Part shown: piece after piece, positions 17,241 through 26,121 of the stretch
Layout: each line of letters begins with the position of its first letter
Numbering within the stretch: the first letter of the stretch is position 1
From: Chitinophagaceae bacterium LGM1
GTDB lineage: Bacteria; Bacteroidota; Bacteroidia; Chitinophagales; Chitinophagaceae
Assembly: GCA_018604165.1 (NCBI GenBank)
Contig: CP075895.1
Coordinates: 1,788,501 to 1,852,500 of the forward strand
Length of the DNA stretch: 64,000 nt
Reading direction: 5' to 3'
Translations under genes and position numbers: made by a program
The notes under the pieces: model-generated
The model's input: the letters and a program-made list of their open reading frames with translations, nothing else
What the model was told of the DNA's origin: nothing
The model's database searches: none

Positions 17241-18413
17241 TTATTTTAATTTACTTCTTATTTCAGAAGGGATAGCACTTTTATGGAGTAATATAGCAGT
17301 AGTCTTATATTTTACGTATGCTTTTGTAACATACATGTATCCTTTATAATCATTCTTTTCTCCCCAAGAGTTTTTTACTATATAATATTCCTTCCCTTGC
17401 TGGTCGTTAGCAATACCAACAATATGCATACCGTGATCATCTGTTGTACTATAATTATCAAAGGCCTCTTGTCTCATTGCAGCAGTTATTTTGCGCTCAG
17501 GCATAGGGCCATTAAATAGTTTCTTCTGTTCATCCTCTTCCATATCGTCCCATTCTTTTTCAGGAACGAATGCAACACCATTTTTCCAGCTAAAATATTT
17601 TTCACTAACATCTGTTGCCCACGTTACGGTATAGCCTTTGTCAAGTGCATTGTCTATAATTGCAGTCAAATCATTCATCTTAACGTTATACACCTTTTCC
17701 CAACTCCAGTTATCGGGCACCATCAATGTTGTCTGTTCATAGTAAGGTTTGCTGCTGAATGAAGACAACTCTATATAATCTTCAGGATTAATGCCAACTA
17801 CTTTTTGTGCAAATGTTTGTGGAGTATATTGCTTCCCATTCCAAGTAAAGGCTGAGGGAACTTCTCCCAAATACACATCCAGCACGGCATTAAAAGCGCG
17901 CTTCCAATTGGGCGTTAATTTACCATTCGGATTTTTAACAATTGCATCAAGCATACCTTTCAATATAGACTGCATCTCACCAAACTTATTTTTGTTAGTA
18001 CCGTATTGCAATCCGCTATAGACAGATTGTGGTATAGCACCGTAACGTGCATACATATTTATTACATCGTGGCAAGAGCCGCCATCGCCCCAACTAACAG
18101 CACCGTGCATCCTTACATAGTTGTCAGCTTTTTCTTCGTACACACGCCTGGCTGTATATATTTCAGCAATATCTACCGGCTTTTTACCCAATCTTGCCAT
18201 TTCGCTTTCAAGAAACGAATTGGTACTATAGCTCCAGCAAGTACCTGAACTTCCCTGATTTTTTACAGCAGTATTCTCAAGGTCTATAACGTGTGTAAAG
18301 GTGAATTTTTTCTTTGCACTATCACTTTTATTACCGTCAATCTTTTTTATTAAGTCATCTTGTGCCGTACATATATAGGGCAATAAGCCTGCTAATAACA
18401 ATAATCTTTTCAT
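17241..18413 (-). CDS. C1-family cysteine peptidase (bleomycin-hydrolase/aminopeptidase C type)
   Basis: A 390-residue papain-fold peptidase with a signal peptide (about residues 1-17), so it is exported, unlike the cytosolic bleomycin hydrolase. The active site is visible: NQGSSGTCWSYST with catalytic C59, DDHGMHIVG with H327 as the probable catalytic histidine, and VKNSWG with N348. The large insert between Cys and His is typical of the C1B (aminopeptidase C/bleomycin hydrolase) branch. The enzyme should cleave peptides, probably as an aminopeptidase. Placed between two CHU_C genes but on the opposite strand. ATG at 18411-18413. Confidence 0.9.
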   Translation of the reverse strand: MKRLLLLAGLLPYICTAQDDLIKKIDGNKSDSAKKKFTFTHVIDLENTAVKNQGSSGTCWSYSTNSFLESEMARLGKKPVDIAEIYTARRVYEEKADNYVRMHGAVSWGDGGSCHDVINMYARYGAIPQSVYSGLQYGTNKNKFGEMQSILKGMLDAIVKNPNGKLTPNWKRAFNAVLDVYLGEVPSAFTWNGKQYTPQTFAQKVVGINPEDYIELSSFSSKPYYEQTTLMVPDNWSWEKVYNVKMNDLTAIIDNALDKGYTVTWATDVSEKYFSWKNGVAFVPEKEWDDMEEDEQKKLFNGPMPERKITAAMRQEAFDNYSTTDDHGMHIVGIANDQQGKEYYIVKNSWGEKNDYKGYMYVTKAYVKYKTTAILLHKSAIPSEIRSKLK

Positions 18414-18433
18414 TAAATAATTTGTTTGAAGTG

Positions 18434-18441
18434 CAAATGTA
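18434..18441 (-). promoter_or_regulatory. Bacteroidota -7 box before the C1 peptidase
   Basis: On the minus strand the sequence reads TACATTTG, matching the TAnnTTTG -7 element, about 20 bases upstream of the start. No TTTG -33 element is seen at the expected distance. Confidence 0.35.
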
Positions 18442-18493
18442 TAAGCAAAAAACTGTTGTTATATGCACATATATGGGGTAATAAAGAAGGGAT

Positions 18494-18814
18494 TTATTCC
18501 ATATCTATACTATAAAGCAAGGTTTCGGTATCTCCATTGATGCCATAGAGAGCATTTTTGCGCACTGTAAAACGCTTATAATCTATACAAAGTTGCATCA
18601 CAATTTTTTCTCTTTTCCAATCATCAGCATATTCTGCAGCTTCTTCTTCGGGCATTGTTGCCAATAATTGCTGCAACTCTGTATTTGCGCTATAAGCAGC
18701 TTCAACCTGTCGTGTTAAGCCAATTATATATTCTCCGGGCATACCAATTTCAAAGTCAAAAAGGACTTCAAATAGCTGCTCTGTATCTTCAAATGTCTGC
18801 TGCTTAATATACAT
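18494..18814 (-). CDS. Small acidic orphan protein
   Basis: A 106-residue, acidic, mostly helical soluble protein without a signal peptide. The middle has a run of glutamates (MPEEEAAEYADDW) and the end a short beta-like segment. I recognise no family. ATG at 18812-18814. It lies 80 bases upstream of the C1 peptidase start on the same strand, but a -7 box between them suggests separate transcription. Real by codon structure and absence of a better overlapping frame; function unknown. Confidence 0.6.
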   Translation of the reverse strand: MYIKQQTFEDTEQLFEVLFDFEIGMPGEYIIGLTRQVEAAYSANTELQQLLATMPEEEAAEYADDWKREKIVMQLCIDYKRFTVRKNALYGINGDTETLLYSIDME

Positions 18815-18963
18815 ATAAATAATATTTAATAAATTTGTTTAGCAGGTGAAATTTAAGTGTTTTTTAATGTTGTTCTTTTTTAACAAAGGGTTTGCAAAAC
18901 AGGGAAATATGTGTATTTTACGTACAAATTGTATTGAAGTACAAAACAGTTAAAGAATAGCAG

Positions 18964-19000
18964 AAAACCAACTTTTTGTTTTTTTTCTACGTCTATTCAT
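18964..19000 (+). promoter_or_regulatory. Putative ECF-sigma promoter, third CHU_C gene
   Basis: AAAACCAACTT at 18964-18974 matches eight of eleven bases of the element before the other CHU_C genes, and GTCTAT at 18991-18996 stands at the same 27-base offset (AAC to GTC gap 18). It is 81 bases before the ATG. Confidence 0.5.
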
Positions 19001-19071
19001 GTTGAGGTGTACTGTAATACTATGTATTATTTAGCTACAAGATTAATCTTAATTATCAGAAATAGTAACCC

Positions 19072-21537
19072 ATGGTAAAAAAGTTATTTAGCAAGCGTTT
19101 ATTTGTTTTAGCGTTATCATTATTGGCTATTGCTAGCCCTAGGCTACATGCACAAACCACTATTACAACCAATTTTACGCCACCGGTAAATCATTTATAT
19201 AATCCAAACCCTTTAGCGCCGCACTTCATAACGTTTGTTGTAACCAATAGCAATCCTTGCCCTATAACTATAACACAGTTGAATTGGTTTCACGTAGGAT
19301 TGAATACATATGGACCTCGTACCCATAGTATGAATGGTGCCAGGTACACTTTGTGGCGTTCTTCTACATCGTTATCAGGTCCCCCATCAACAATTTCAAC
19401 ATTAAATAACTGGGTAGTAGAAGGTATCAGTGATACTATAAATAACGGTACTTCCACAGGCTCATACTATCCGATTCTTACGAATCTTAATATCAGTATT
19501 CCACCTGCTACTACGTATCGTTTTGCATTATCTTCAACAGATACAATTACATATTTCATAAATGTAGCACCAAATACATTTACTGGTGGCGGTGTTACAT
19601 TAAATGTTAGTCCTGCTGTATCTTATATGGGGCAAATGCCAGGACCAGGTAGTAATAATCCTAACGGTTTTGGTGTACCAGCATTTGGGGGTTCTATTAC
19701 CTTTACCAATGCCGGTAATGCAGCACCAGCGCCACCGGTAGTTGTTGCTTCTAGTTTAAAACCATGTAAAAATTCTAATCTCATACTTACTGCTAATATT
19801 CCTGCATATTTGGCAGCAAACGGTGCCGAATTTGAGTTTAGAGACCCAAGTGGCGCAATTATTCAAACAGGAACGTCTAATAAAGATACCATCTTCAGCA
19901 TACAGCCATCTCAGTCAGGTATATATACAGTTAGGGTAAAAGACCCTAATTGTGGAAATGTTTATTCTTTACCTGCGCCTGTGAACATACAAGTACAAAA
20001 TCCGCCACCACCGCAAATAGATGGTAAAACTGATTTTTGCTTAAACGAACCTTTTGTACCTGTAAATGTAGTAGGTACAAATCCTAAATGGTATTATACA
20101 AGCTTTGGTGGTTCACCTATACCATTTACACCTACTTTCAATACAACGACAGTTAATCAGGATTCGTTTTTTGTAACACAAACTGTTGATGGTTGCGAAA
20201 GTGAATTGCGTACAAAGGTATTATATCGTGCTTCTCAGAAACCTGCCCCCCCAATAGTAAGCACTCCGCTTTACTATTGTGAGAATTCACCAGCCAGCCC
20301 ATTGAATGCTACAGGTAACCAACTAAGGTGGTATTACGACCCTGTAGGTGGCATCCCTAGCCTGATAGCACCTACACCAAATACTACTGCAAAAAATACA
20401 TACACTTATTATGTGTCTCAAAGCAATAGAGGTTGTGAAAGTAACAGATCTCTTATCAACGTAATAGTAACCTTCAAGCCAAATGGTTTAATATTGGCTA
20501 CTAAAGAAAAACTATGCCAAATGGATACGCTTACGCTCAATTATTATGGCAGCGCGTTCCCAGGCTCAGCTTATAACTGGACATTCCCTGTGGGTACTAC
20601 TATCCTCAGCAGTGGACCTAACTTTAGCAGTTCTATCCAAATAAAACTGGACTCTGCTGGCTTACGCGACATTAAACTGCAAGTAGGTAATGATGGTTGC
20701 TATAGCGAAGAGTATGCAAAGCAAATACGTGTAGACACATTGCCTATTGCAGATATAGCGCTGAGGCCGAATATATGCGTAGGACAAACTGAACTTGTAT
20801 CGCTGTCTTCTTATACACTTTCTACAGATTCTTTCTTCTGGGATTGGAACGGTGGTGTAACGTCATTCTACTCTACAGACCAAGGACCTTATGGTGTTAC
20901 TTGGAATACACCAGGTCCAAAAACTGTTAAATTGCGTCTGGTTAATAAATTATGTTCTAACACACTGCCTGTCAACACCACAGTACATGCAAAACCTGAT
21001 GCCAGCTTTAAAATTGATGGCTATGATGCAAGTAAACAATTCTGCTCTGGTGATAGTGTGAAAATAACTGCTAATACAGTTGTCAGCAGTAGTAGATATT
21101 CATGGACTCCTACAAGATTCTTTGATAATTACAGTGATCGTCCAGTTACATACGCCCGACTGGATTTTTCTGCCCCAATAAAACTTGATGTTGAAGATGA
21201 GTACGGCTGTAAAAACAGTGACAGTATCAAAATAAGTACTAAAGGTTGTTGTCAGGTTATATTCCCTACAGCGTTTGCACCGGATGGTAATGGAAGAAAT
21301 GCAATATTCCGAATGGTACCAAGACAAGGCGGTGAACAACGTAACCTTGATTTGCGCAGCCTGAAAGTGGTAAACAGATATGGACAAGTAGTGTTTGAAA
21401 CGGCTGACGAGCGCCGTGGTTGGGATGGTAATCTTAATGGTAAGCCACAGTCAATGGGTACATACTTCTACTACGTGAGCTACCGCTGCGATGGTAAGTT
21501 GCTCGAAGAAAAGGGTGAGTTTATGTTGGTACGATAA
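19072..21537 (+). CDS. Large secreted CHU_C (gliding/T9SS C-terminal) protein 3
   Basis: An 821-residue exported protein with a signal peptide ending at about residue 27 (LHA-QTT). The N-terminal 200 residues look like a beta-sandwich different from proteins 1 and 2. The middle contains two consecutive Ig-like repeats of the kind PPxPxIDGKTDFCLNE... and PAPPIVSTPLYYCENS..., then a PKD-like unit. The last 90 residues (IFPTAFAPDGNGRNAIF, VNRYGQVVF, GWDGNLNG, GTYFYYVSY) form a TIGR04131-type C-terminal domain. Expected on the cell surface or released through type IX secretion. Has a strong terminator behind it. Confidence 0.88.
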   Translation: MVKKLFSKRLFVLALSLLAIASPRLHAQTTITTNFTPPVNHLYNPNPLAPHFITFVVTNSNPCPITITQLNWFHVGLNTYGPRTHSMNGARYTLWRSSTSLSGPPSTISTLNNWVVEGISDTINNGTSTGSYYPILTNLNISIPPATTYRFALSSTDTITYFINVAPNTFTGGGVTLNVSPAVSYMGQMPGPGSNNPNGFGVPAFGGSITFTNAGNAAPAPPVVVASSLKPCKNSNLILTANIPAYLAANGAEFEFRDPSGAIIQTGTSNKDTIFSIQPSQSGIYTVRVKDPNCGNVYSLPAPVNIQVQNPPPPQIDGKTDFCLNEPFVPVNVVGTNPKWYYTSFGGSPIPFTPTFNTTTVNQDSFFVTQTVDGCESELRTKVLYRASQKPAPPIVSTPLYYCENSPASPLNATGNQLRWYYDPVGGIPSLIAPTPNTTAKNTYTYYVSQSNRGCESNRSLINVIVTFKPNGLILATKEKLCQMDTLTLNYYGSAFPGSAYNWTFPVGTTILSSGPNFSSSIQIKLDSAGLRDIKLQVGNDGCYSEEYAKQIRVDTLPIADIALRPNICVGQTELVSLSSYTLSTDSFFWDWNGGVTSFYSTDQGPYGVTWNTPGPKTVKLRLVNKLCSNTLPVNTTVHAKPDASFKIDGYDASKQFCSGDSVKITANTVVSSSRYSWTPTRFFDNYSDRPVTYARLDFSAPIKLDVEDEYGCKNSDSIKISTKGCCQVIFPTAFAPDGNGRNAIFRMVPRQGGEQRNLDLRSLKVVNRYGQVVFETADERRGWDGNLNGKPQSMGTYFYYVSYRCDGKLLEEKGEFMLVR

Positions 21538-21551
21538 TTAGTAAAACTATT

Positions 21552-21594
21552 ATAATAGAAAAAGCCTGCACAACAGCAGGCTTTTTCTATTATT
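21552..21594. terminator. Bidirectional intrinsic terminator
   Basis: AATAGAAAAAGCCTGC pairs with GCAGGCTTTTTCTATT around ACAACA, between convergent genes; T runs exist in both directions. Confidence 0.85.
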
Positions 21595-21620
21595 GGCAAT
21601 TCAACAATTAAGAACACAAA

Positions 21621-23240
21621 TTACTCAGGTATTCGTTCAAAGAAAACAAAGCCATTTTTCACGCCTTTTTCTTTTAGTTGTTTATATGTTCTCCACTTAT
21701 CAGCCTGTGTTATTTTACAAATAAAGTAAGCTGGCTTATCAATATCGCCAGTCAGTAACCATTGTTCATTATCATGGTTATTATTTAGCTGGGGTTGCTT
21801 TTTAGTATAAAACAGATGTGCATAGCTTTTGTATCCTAATACATGTACATACACATCTTTTCCTGCAAAACTCTTGAAATAGTCAATAGCTGCGCGTTGA
21901 GATATTGCCTCAATTTTAGGAGTAAAATGAACGACTGTTACTTGAATAATAATTAAGTTTATAACAAAGAGTAGTAACATGCCCTTTTTGAACTGCTTGC
22001 GTAACAAAACTACTGCCAAAACTATACCCGCTAAATAGCTGATACCCCACCCTGTTTCTATATAAGACCAGTTGACCAATGCTTGCAGATTACCTACTGC
22101 AAATGGGTCTTTTATTAAAGGAATGAGCGCGTCTTTATTCATGCCAACAATAGGTAGCAATGTAATAGCAATGGCAATTAACAAGCCTGTAATAAGCAAA
22201 AGTACCCTGCTTATATTCCTGACAGTATCTGTTTTTTCTGCTATCCTGTATAGCTGCAATGCTGCCAGATACGTTAATGGAAAATAACATAATGATGAAT
22301 AATGGACAATCTTTGTTTTAACAACAGAAAACAGCAATAAGACAACCCAAAACAGCACCCACATCCATCTTGTAAAGTTTCTTATCTCAACGGTTTCGCT
22401 TCTTTGCTTTTTCAGGTATTGAAACAACAAAGGAGCAGCAGGGAAACAACCGATTAACAACACCAGAAAATGATAGAAAAATGGTCCGCCATGCCCTGCA
22501 TCTTCTGTTTTGAACAGCCTTATCTGATATGTAATAAACTCGTTTACAAACCACCAACCATGCTTATAAACCTCAACTGCAAACCAAATAGAAGTAGTGA
22601 GCAAAGCCATGAGTAATATACAGATAAGGTGTAAAATATTAACCCCTTTAAAGCCCTTATTTACTATGATAAAGACAATAAAAGCCATCGCTGCAATTAA
22701 TGCAGCAGCAGGCCCTTTTGTCATAACAGCCAAGCCAAGAAACAAGCCTGAAAGCAGAGCATGAATCAACTTGTTAGTAGCATGTAGTAATAAATGAAAC
22801 TGAAAGAAACTAAGAAATATAAACAGGTTGAAAGTAGGGTCTATAATACCCGATTTGAAGTAAAAATGAGGCAACCAGGTTGCAGCATACAACAATACCC
22901 ACCATTGTGCCATTTTCTCATTTACAATACGTTTTCCGGCATAATAAAGGCAGAGCAAGGTAGTAACCCCAACAATAGCATTCGGGAAGCGTGCAGCAAA
23001 TTCAGTAATGCCAAACAACTTCATACTAAGCACCTGCAACCAGATAAATAATGGTGGTTTTTCCCAAAATGGCCTGAAGTTGATTTGCATACGCAAATAG
23101 TCATCAGACACAATCATTTCCCTTGCACACTCAGCAAAGTTTATTTCATCCCAATCAAATAAATGAACATTACCTAAAAATGGCATGAACAATAACAAAC
23201 CTGCTATAGCAATGACGATATATTTAATAGCTGTTTGCAT
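21621..23240 (-). CDS. Glycosyltransferase family 39 (ArnT-like)
   Basis: A 539-residue polytopic protein with the PMT/ArnT layout: a first periplasmic loop with FDWDEINFAE (acidic pair D31-E32, the expected catalytic site), FWEKPPLFIW downstream (about 59-68), about eleven further hydrophobic segments and a small C-terminal periplasmic domain. Such enzymes move a sugar from a polyprenyl phosphate carrier to lipid A, protein or another acceptor. It starts one base after the PAP2 stop, so it is the third gene of an LptF/G-like, PAP2, GT39 operon; lipid A or glycolipid modification is the best guess. ATG at 23238-23240. Confidence 0.88.
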   Translation of the reverse strand: MQTAIKYIVIAIAGLLLFMPFLGNVHLFDWDEINFAECAREMIVSDDYLRMQINFRPFWEKPPLFIWLQVLSMKLFGITEFAARFPNAIVGVTTLLCLYYAGKRIVNEKMAQWWVLLYAATWLPHFYFKSGIIDPTFNLFIFLSFFQFHLLLHATNKLIHALLSGLFLGLAVMTKGPAAALIAAMAFIVFIIVNKGFKGVNILHLICILLMALLTTSIWFAVEVYKHGWWFVNEFITYQIRLFKTEDAGHGGPFFYHFLVLLIGCFPAAPLLFQYLKKQRSETVEIRNFTRWMWVLFWVVLLLFSVVKTKIVHYSSLCYFPLTYLAALQLYRIAEKTDTVRNISRVLLLITGLLIAIAITLLPIVGMNKDALIPLIKDPFAVGNLQALVNWSYIETGWGISYLAGIVLAVVLLRKQFKKGMLLLFVINLIIIQVTVVHFTPKIEAISQRAAIDYFKSFAGKDVYVHVLGYKSYAHLFYTKKQPQLNNNHDNEQWLLTGDIDKPAYFICKITQADKWRTYKQLKEKGVKNGFVFFERIPE

Positions 23241-23241
23241 A

Positions 23242-23892
23242 CTACACCTTATTCTGTTTAAAAAATAAATGTTTAACCCTGTTCATTATTGTGACGATTA
23301 ATGCCACAAAACATACACCGATAATACTGCCGGCATATACGTCTTCAAAAAAATGGGCAGCCAGATACATTCTTGAATAAGCTGTTACCAAACCCAACAC
23401 GAAGAAGAACATACCCAATGCTTTATATTTTGGTGTTAATAGCATTGCAAGCAAGCAATACAAACTAAAGGCACCACAACTATGGCCTGAGGGGAAACTA
23501 CGCTCCATTAATTGGGGCCATTCAGGTAATGTATGTATCCAAGCATCGCCTGAAAAATACTTTAACGGGCGAGGTGACATATAGCTGCTTTTTAAAAGCT
23601 GCGTAACTAATGTAGGTATAGTAGTTGCTGCTACTGCTGTAATAAAGTACCACCAATTGCGATACATAGAAAACCCGAATAATAAGAGCAATACTATAGC
23701 TATAAACCATCCTTCTCCAAGCGAAGTAACAGATGGCATAACAGCGTCTGCAAAGCTTGTAGTATTAGTATTAAAAAAGCGGAATAGCTGTTCTTTGGTA
23801 TAACATTGTAACACTATCCCACCAACTATCATCCATAGAATGAATGGGATAAAAAAATACAGATTGAATGAAGTGTATGGCTTATTTTTCAT
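23242..23892 (-). CDS. PAP2-family membrane phosphatase
   Basis: A 216-residue protein with five to six transmembrane helices and all three acid-phosphatase motifs: K101-x6-R108-P109, P134-S-G-H137, and S173-R174-x5-H180-x3-D184. Members dephosphorylate lipid phosphates such as undecaprenyl pyrophosphate, phosphatidylglycerol phosphate or lipid A phosphates. The first 11 bases overlap the end of the LptF/G-like gene and its stop is one base from the GT39 start, which implies translational coupling and a shared envelope-lipid role. ATG at 23890-23892. Confidence 0.92.
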   Translation of the reverse strand: MKNKPYTSFNLYFFIPFILWMIVGGIVLQCYTKEQLFRFFNTNTTSFADAVMPSVTSLGEGWFIAIVLLLLFGFSMYRNWWYFITAVAATTIPTLVTQLLKSSYMSPRPLKYFSGDAWIHTLPEWPQLMERSFPSGHSCGAFSLYCLLAMLLTPKYKALGMFFFVLGLVTAYSRMYLAAHFFEDVYAGSIIGVCFVALIVTIMNRVKHLFFKQNKV

Positions 23893-25345
23893 TCAGATGA
23901 TTTTTTTCTGAATAACGCTGCAATTTTGATGCAACTCTTATATACCATTCTTTGGTAAAAATCTGTGAATCATTGCGAGCTTGTTGTATCAACACGAATG
24001 CCATAGGTAGCAGCATACCTGTCGACATCCACATACCAAGCCAAGTAGGTACAGTATCTGTCTTAGCCAATTTTTCACCGGTAATTGAGGTAATATGAAA
24101 CACTACAAAAAACAAAACTGCAATAACTAATGGCATACCAATACCGCCCTTTCTGATAATTGCCCCTAACGGCGCGCCAATAAGGAATAATAACACACAA
24201 GCAAAAGATAATGTAAATTTTCTGTGCCATTCTACATTAAATTGTAAATAGTTTTCATGATGTATATGCCTGTCGTTAGCAGATATGTCAATAATACCCT
24301 TACAACTCCTTACATTGTTGGCAGTATTCTGTATAACGCCTGAACGTAAAGAGTCTGGTACAATATCAAGAAATGTCTTTTCATACGTTCTTGCTGTTTT
24401 AGCAGATGATACTTTTGTAAACAAATCTTTTACAATACTATCATTAGCAAGCATTGTGATATTTACCGAAATGTATGTACCTAAATTTTGAGATAACTTT
24501 TTTTCATACCGCCTGAAACTATCAATACGCTTTGTAAGCTGCACTACACTCATCATCTGATAAGCATCTTTAAACAAGTTTTCGTTAGTACGATTTATCC
24601 GGAACGCTGATAAGTCAAAAACCTTATCCCATTTTCTGAAATGCATTCTGTATTGCTGGTATGATGGTGTGTTACCACTGTAAGATGTTTTTTCCTGATA
24701 TCTCCATCCATCTTTTAACCTGAATATCAAATAGTGTTTATCGTCTGTAGGTATCATCTGTCCTTCTTTCGCCAATACAAGATTCTCATTACCTGTAGTA
24801 TTGACATGATCATATATCATGATATTTCGGATAGTTTTACCATCCTCATCCTTTTCGCCTACTCTTATAAAATAGCCATCAATATCTTTATTAAACTGTC
24901 CGGCCCTGATGTTGAATGTTGGTTTAGAATTACGTAAGTCATACAACAATGAAAGTGCCTTCAAATTGGCATAAGGAATCACATTATTATTAAATAAAAA
25001 CGCTAACCCGCCGATAAGTATGATGAATAATAACAGCGGTCTCATGAATCGAAGTAACGATATGCCAGCAGACTTGATGGCTACTAGCTCGAAGTTTTCG
25101 CCCATATTGCCAAACGTCATAATGGACGCTAACAAAATACCCAACGGCAATGCCAAGGGCACCATTGTAGTGGACATGTAAAACAGTAGCTGAATAATCA
25201 TCCATACACCTAAGCCCTTACCTATCAGTTCGTCCATGTACAGCCAAAAAAACTGCATAACCAACACGAACAATGTGATGAAAAACGTAACGATAAACGG
25301 CCCTATAAAGCTGCGTAAAATGAGTATGTCGAGCTTCTTCAGCAA
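23882..25345 (-). CDS. LptF/LptG (YjgP/YjgQ) family permease
   Basis: A 487-residue permease with the LptF/G plan: about three N-terminal transmembrane helices, a periplasmic beta-jellyroll region of some 240 residues, and three C-terminal helices (FSFACVLLFLIGAPLGAIIRKGG is characteristic). LptF and LptG carry lipopolysaccharide out of the inner membrane with the LptB ATPase; which of the two this is cannot be told. The start is TTG at 25343-25345 (MLKKLDILILRSF); no in-frame ATG is nearby. First gene of the three-gene envelope operon. Longer than E. coli LptF/G (about 360) because of an enlarged middle region, common in Bacteroidota. Confidence 0.85.
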   Translation of the reverse strand: MLKKLDILILRSFIGPFIVTFFITLFVLVMQFFWLYMDELIGKGLGVWMIIQLLFYMSTTMVPLALPLGILLASIMTFGNMGENFELVAIKSAGISLLRFMRPLLLFIILIGGLAFLFNNNVIPYANLKALSLLYDLRNSKPTFNIRAGQFNKDIDGYFIRVGEKDEDGKTIRNIMIYDHVNTTGNENLVLAKEGQMIPTDDKHYLIFRLKDGWRYQEKTSYSGNTPSYQQYRMHFRKWDKVFDLSAFRINRTNENLFKDAYQMMSVVQLTKRIDSFRRYEKKLSQNLGTYISVNITMLANDSIVKDLFTKVSSAKTARTYEKTFLDIVPDSLRSGVIQNTANNVRSCKGIIDISANDRHIHHENYLQFNVEWHRKFTLSFACVLLFLIGAPLGAIIRKGGIGMPLVIAVLFFVVFHITSITGEKLAKTDTVPTWLGMWMSTGMLLPMAFVLIQQARNDSQIFTKEWYIRVASKLQRYSEKNHLNEK

Positions 25346-25429
25346 AATGATATTAGTGTTTTCGCAAACCTACATAAAAACGCGTGCAACACCTTGTTTG
25401 TTGCTATTCGTTGGCATTGTTTTAACTAA

Positions 25430-25452
25430 AATAGCCCGCTAAGCAGGCTATT
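25430..25452 (-). terminator. Intrinsic terminator after the START-like gene
   Basis: AATAGCCTGC and GCGGGCTATT on the minus strand pair around TTA with one wobble pair, followed by TTTAG. It separates the START-like gene from the LptF/G-like gene. Confidence 0.6.
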
Positions 25453-25475
25453 AATATTTTCAGGATAAAACTCCG

Positions 25476-25859
25476 CTAACTACCTATTCTATGTTTAAGG
25501 TCGCTTACCTGAGAGTTCCATAGACGTTCCTGGTCTTTGATGTCTATTTTATCTGCGAAATCTGTGATTTTTAGTATTGTTTCGTTTGTGATAGAGCTTT
25601 GTTCAATACGAAATTCAAAAAACTCATCACGATTATAATAATCCCAACGATACTTCACATATTCATTTTCAGTATATTCTAAAACATCTGCTACATCTGT
25701 AGAGCCATTCCAGCTAAAATAAAACGTGTGATCTCTCTGATCTACCTTATCTGCAAACCATTCTTGCAACCCTACGGGCGTTGATAAAAACTCGTATAAT
25801 ATGGACGGGGAGCACCTGATAGGGAACTCGAGCGTGTACATTGTCTTTTTCTTGCTCAT
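25476..25859 (-). CDS. START-like (SRPBCC fold) domain protein
   Basis: A 127-residue protein that begins TLEFPIRCSPSILYEFLSTPVGLQEWFADKV-like, the usual opening of a START/AHSA1-type helix-grip domain, and ends with a long C-terminal helix (ERLWNSQVSDLKHRI). Such domains bind small hydrophobic ligands or act as co-chaperones. This short form is common as a single gene in Bacteroidota; ligand unknown. ATG at 25857-25859, divergent from rpoD with 262 bases between. Confidence 0.8.
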   Translation of the reverse strand: MSKKKTMYTLEFPIRCSPSILYEFLSTPVGLQEWFADKVDQRDHTFYFSWNGSTDVADVLEYTENEYVKYRWDYYNRDEFFEFRIEQSSITNETILKITDFADKIDIKDQERLWNSQVSDLKHRIGS

Positions 25860-26008
25860 CTACTGTTATTAGTCGCTTGATATAAACTCTGCCACAATAA
25901 TAAAAAAATGAATGAACAATCAAAATTATTCTTTCAAAAAAGCTGAAAATCTTTTTGGAATGGCAAAAATTGGTTTGATTTTTGCTGTTAACAATTTCTT
26001 AATTTTTT

Positions 26009-26040
26009 TTTGGGTTGAATTGTCTTGAACCATAGATTTG
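26009..26040 (+). promoter_or_regulatory. rpoD promoter (Bacteroidota -33/-7)
   Basis: TTTG at 26009-26012 and TAGATTTG at 26033-26040, a full match to the TAnnTTTG -7 element with a 20-base spacer. Transcription should begin near 26045, leaving a leader of about 75 bases that is AT-rich and without a Shine-Dalgarno sequence. Confidence 0.65.
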
Positions 26041-26121
26041 TAATAACAATGTAAAATAATACCATTACTATTATTTATACTTCTATTCTCAAACGATTAA
26101 AAAATTGATTTGCCTATGTCT

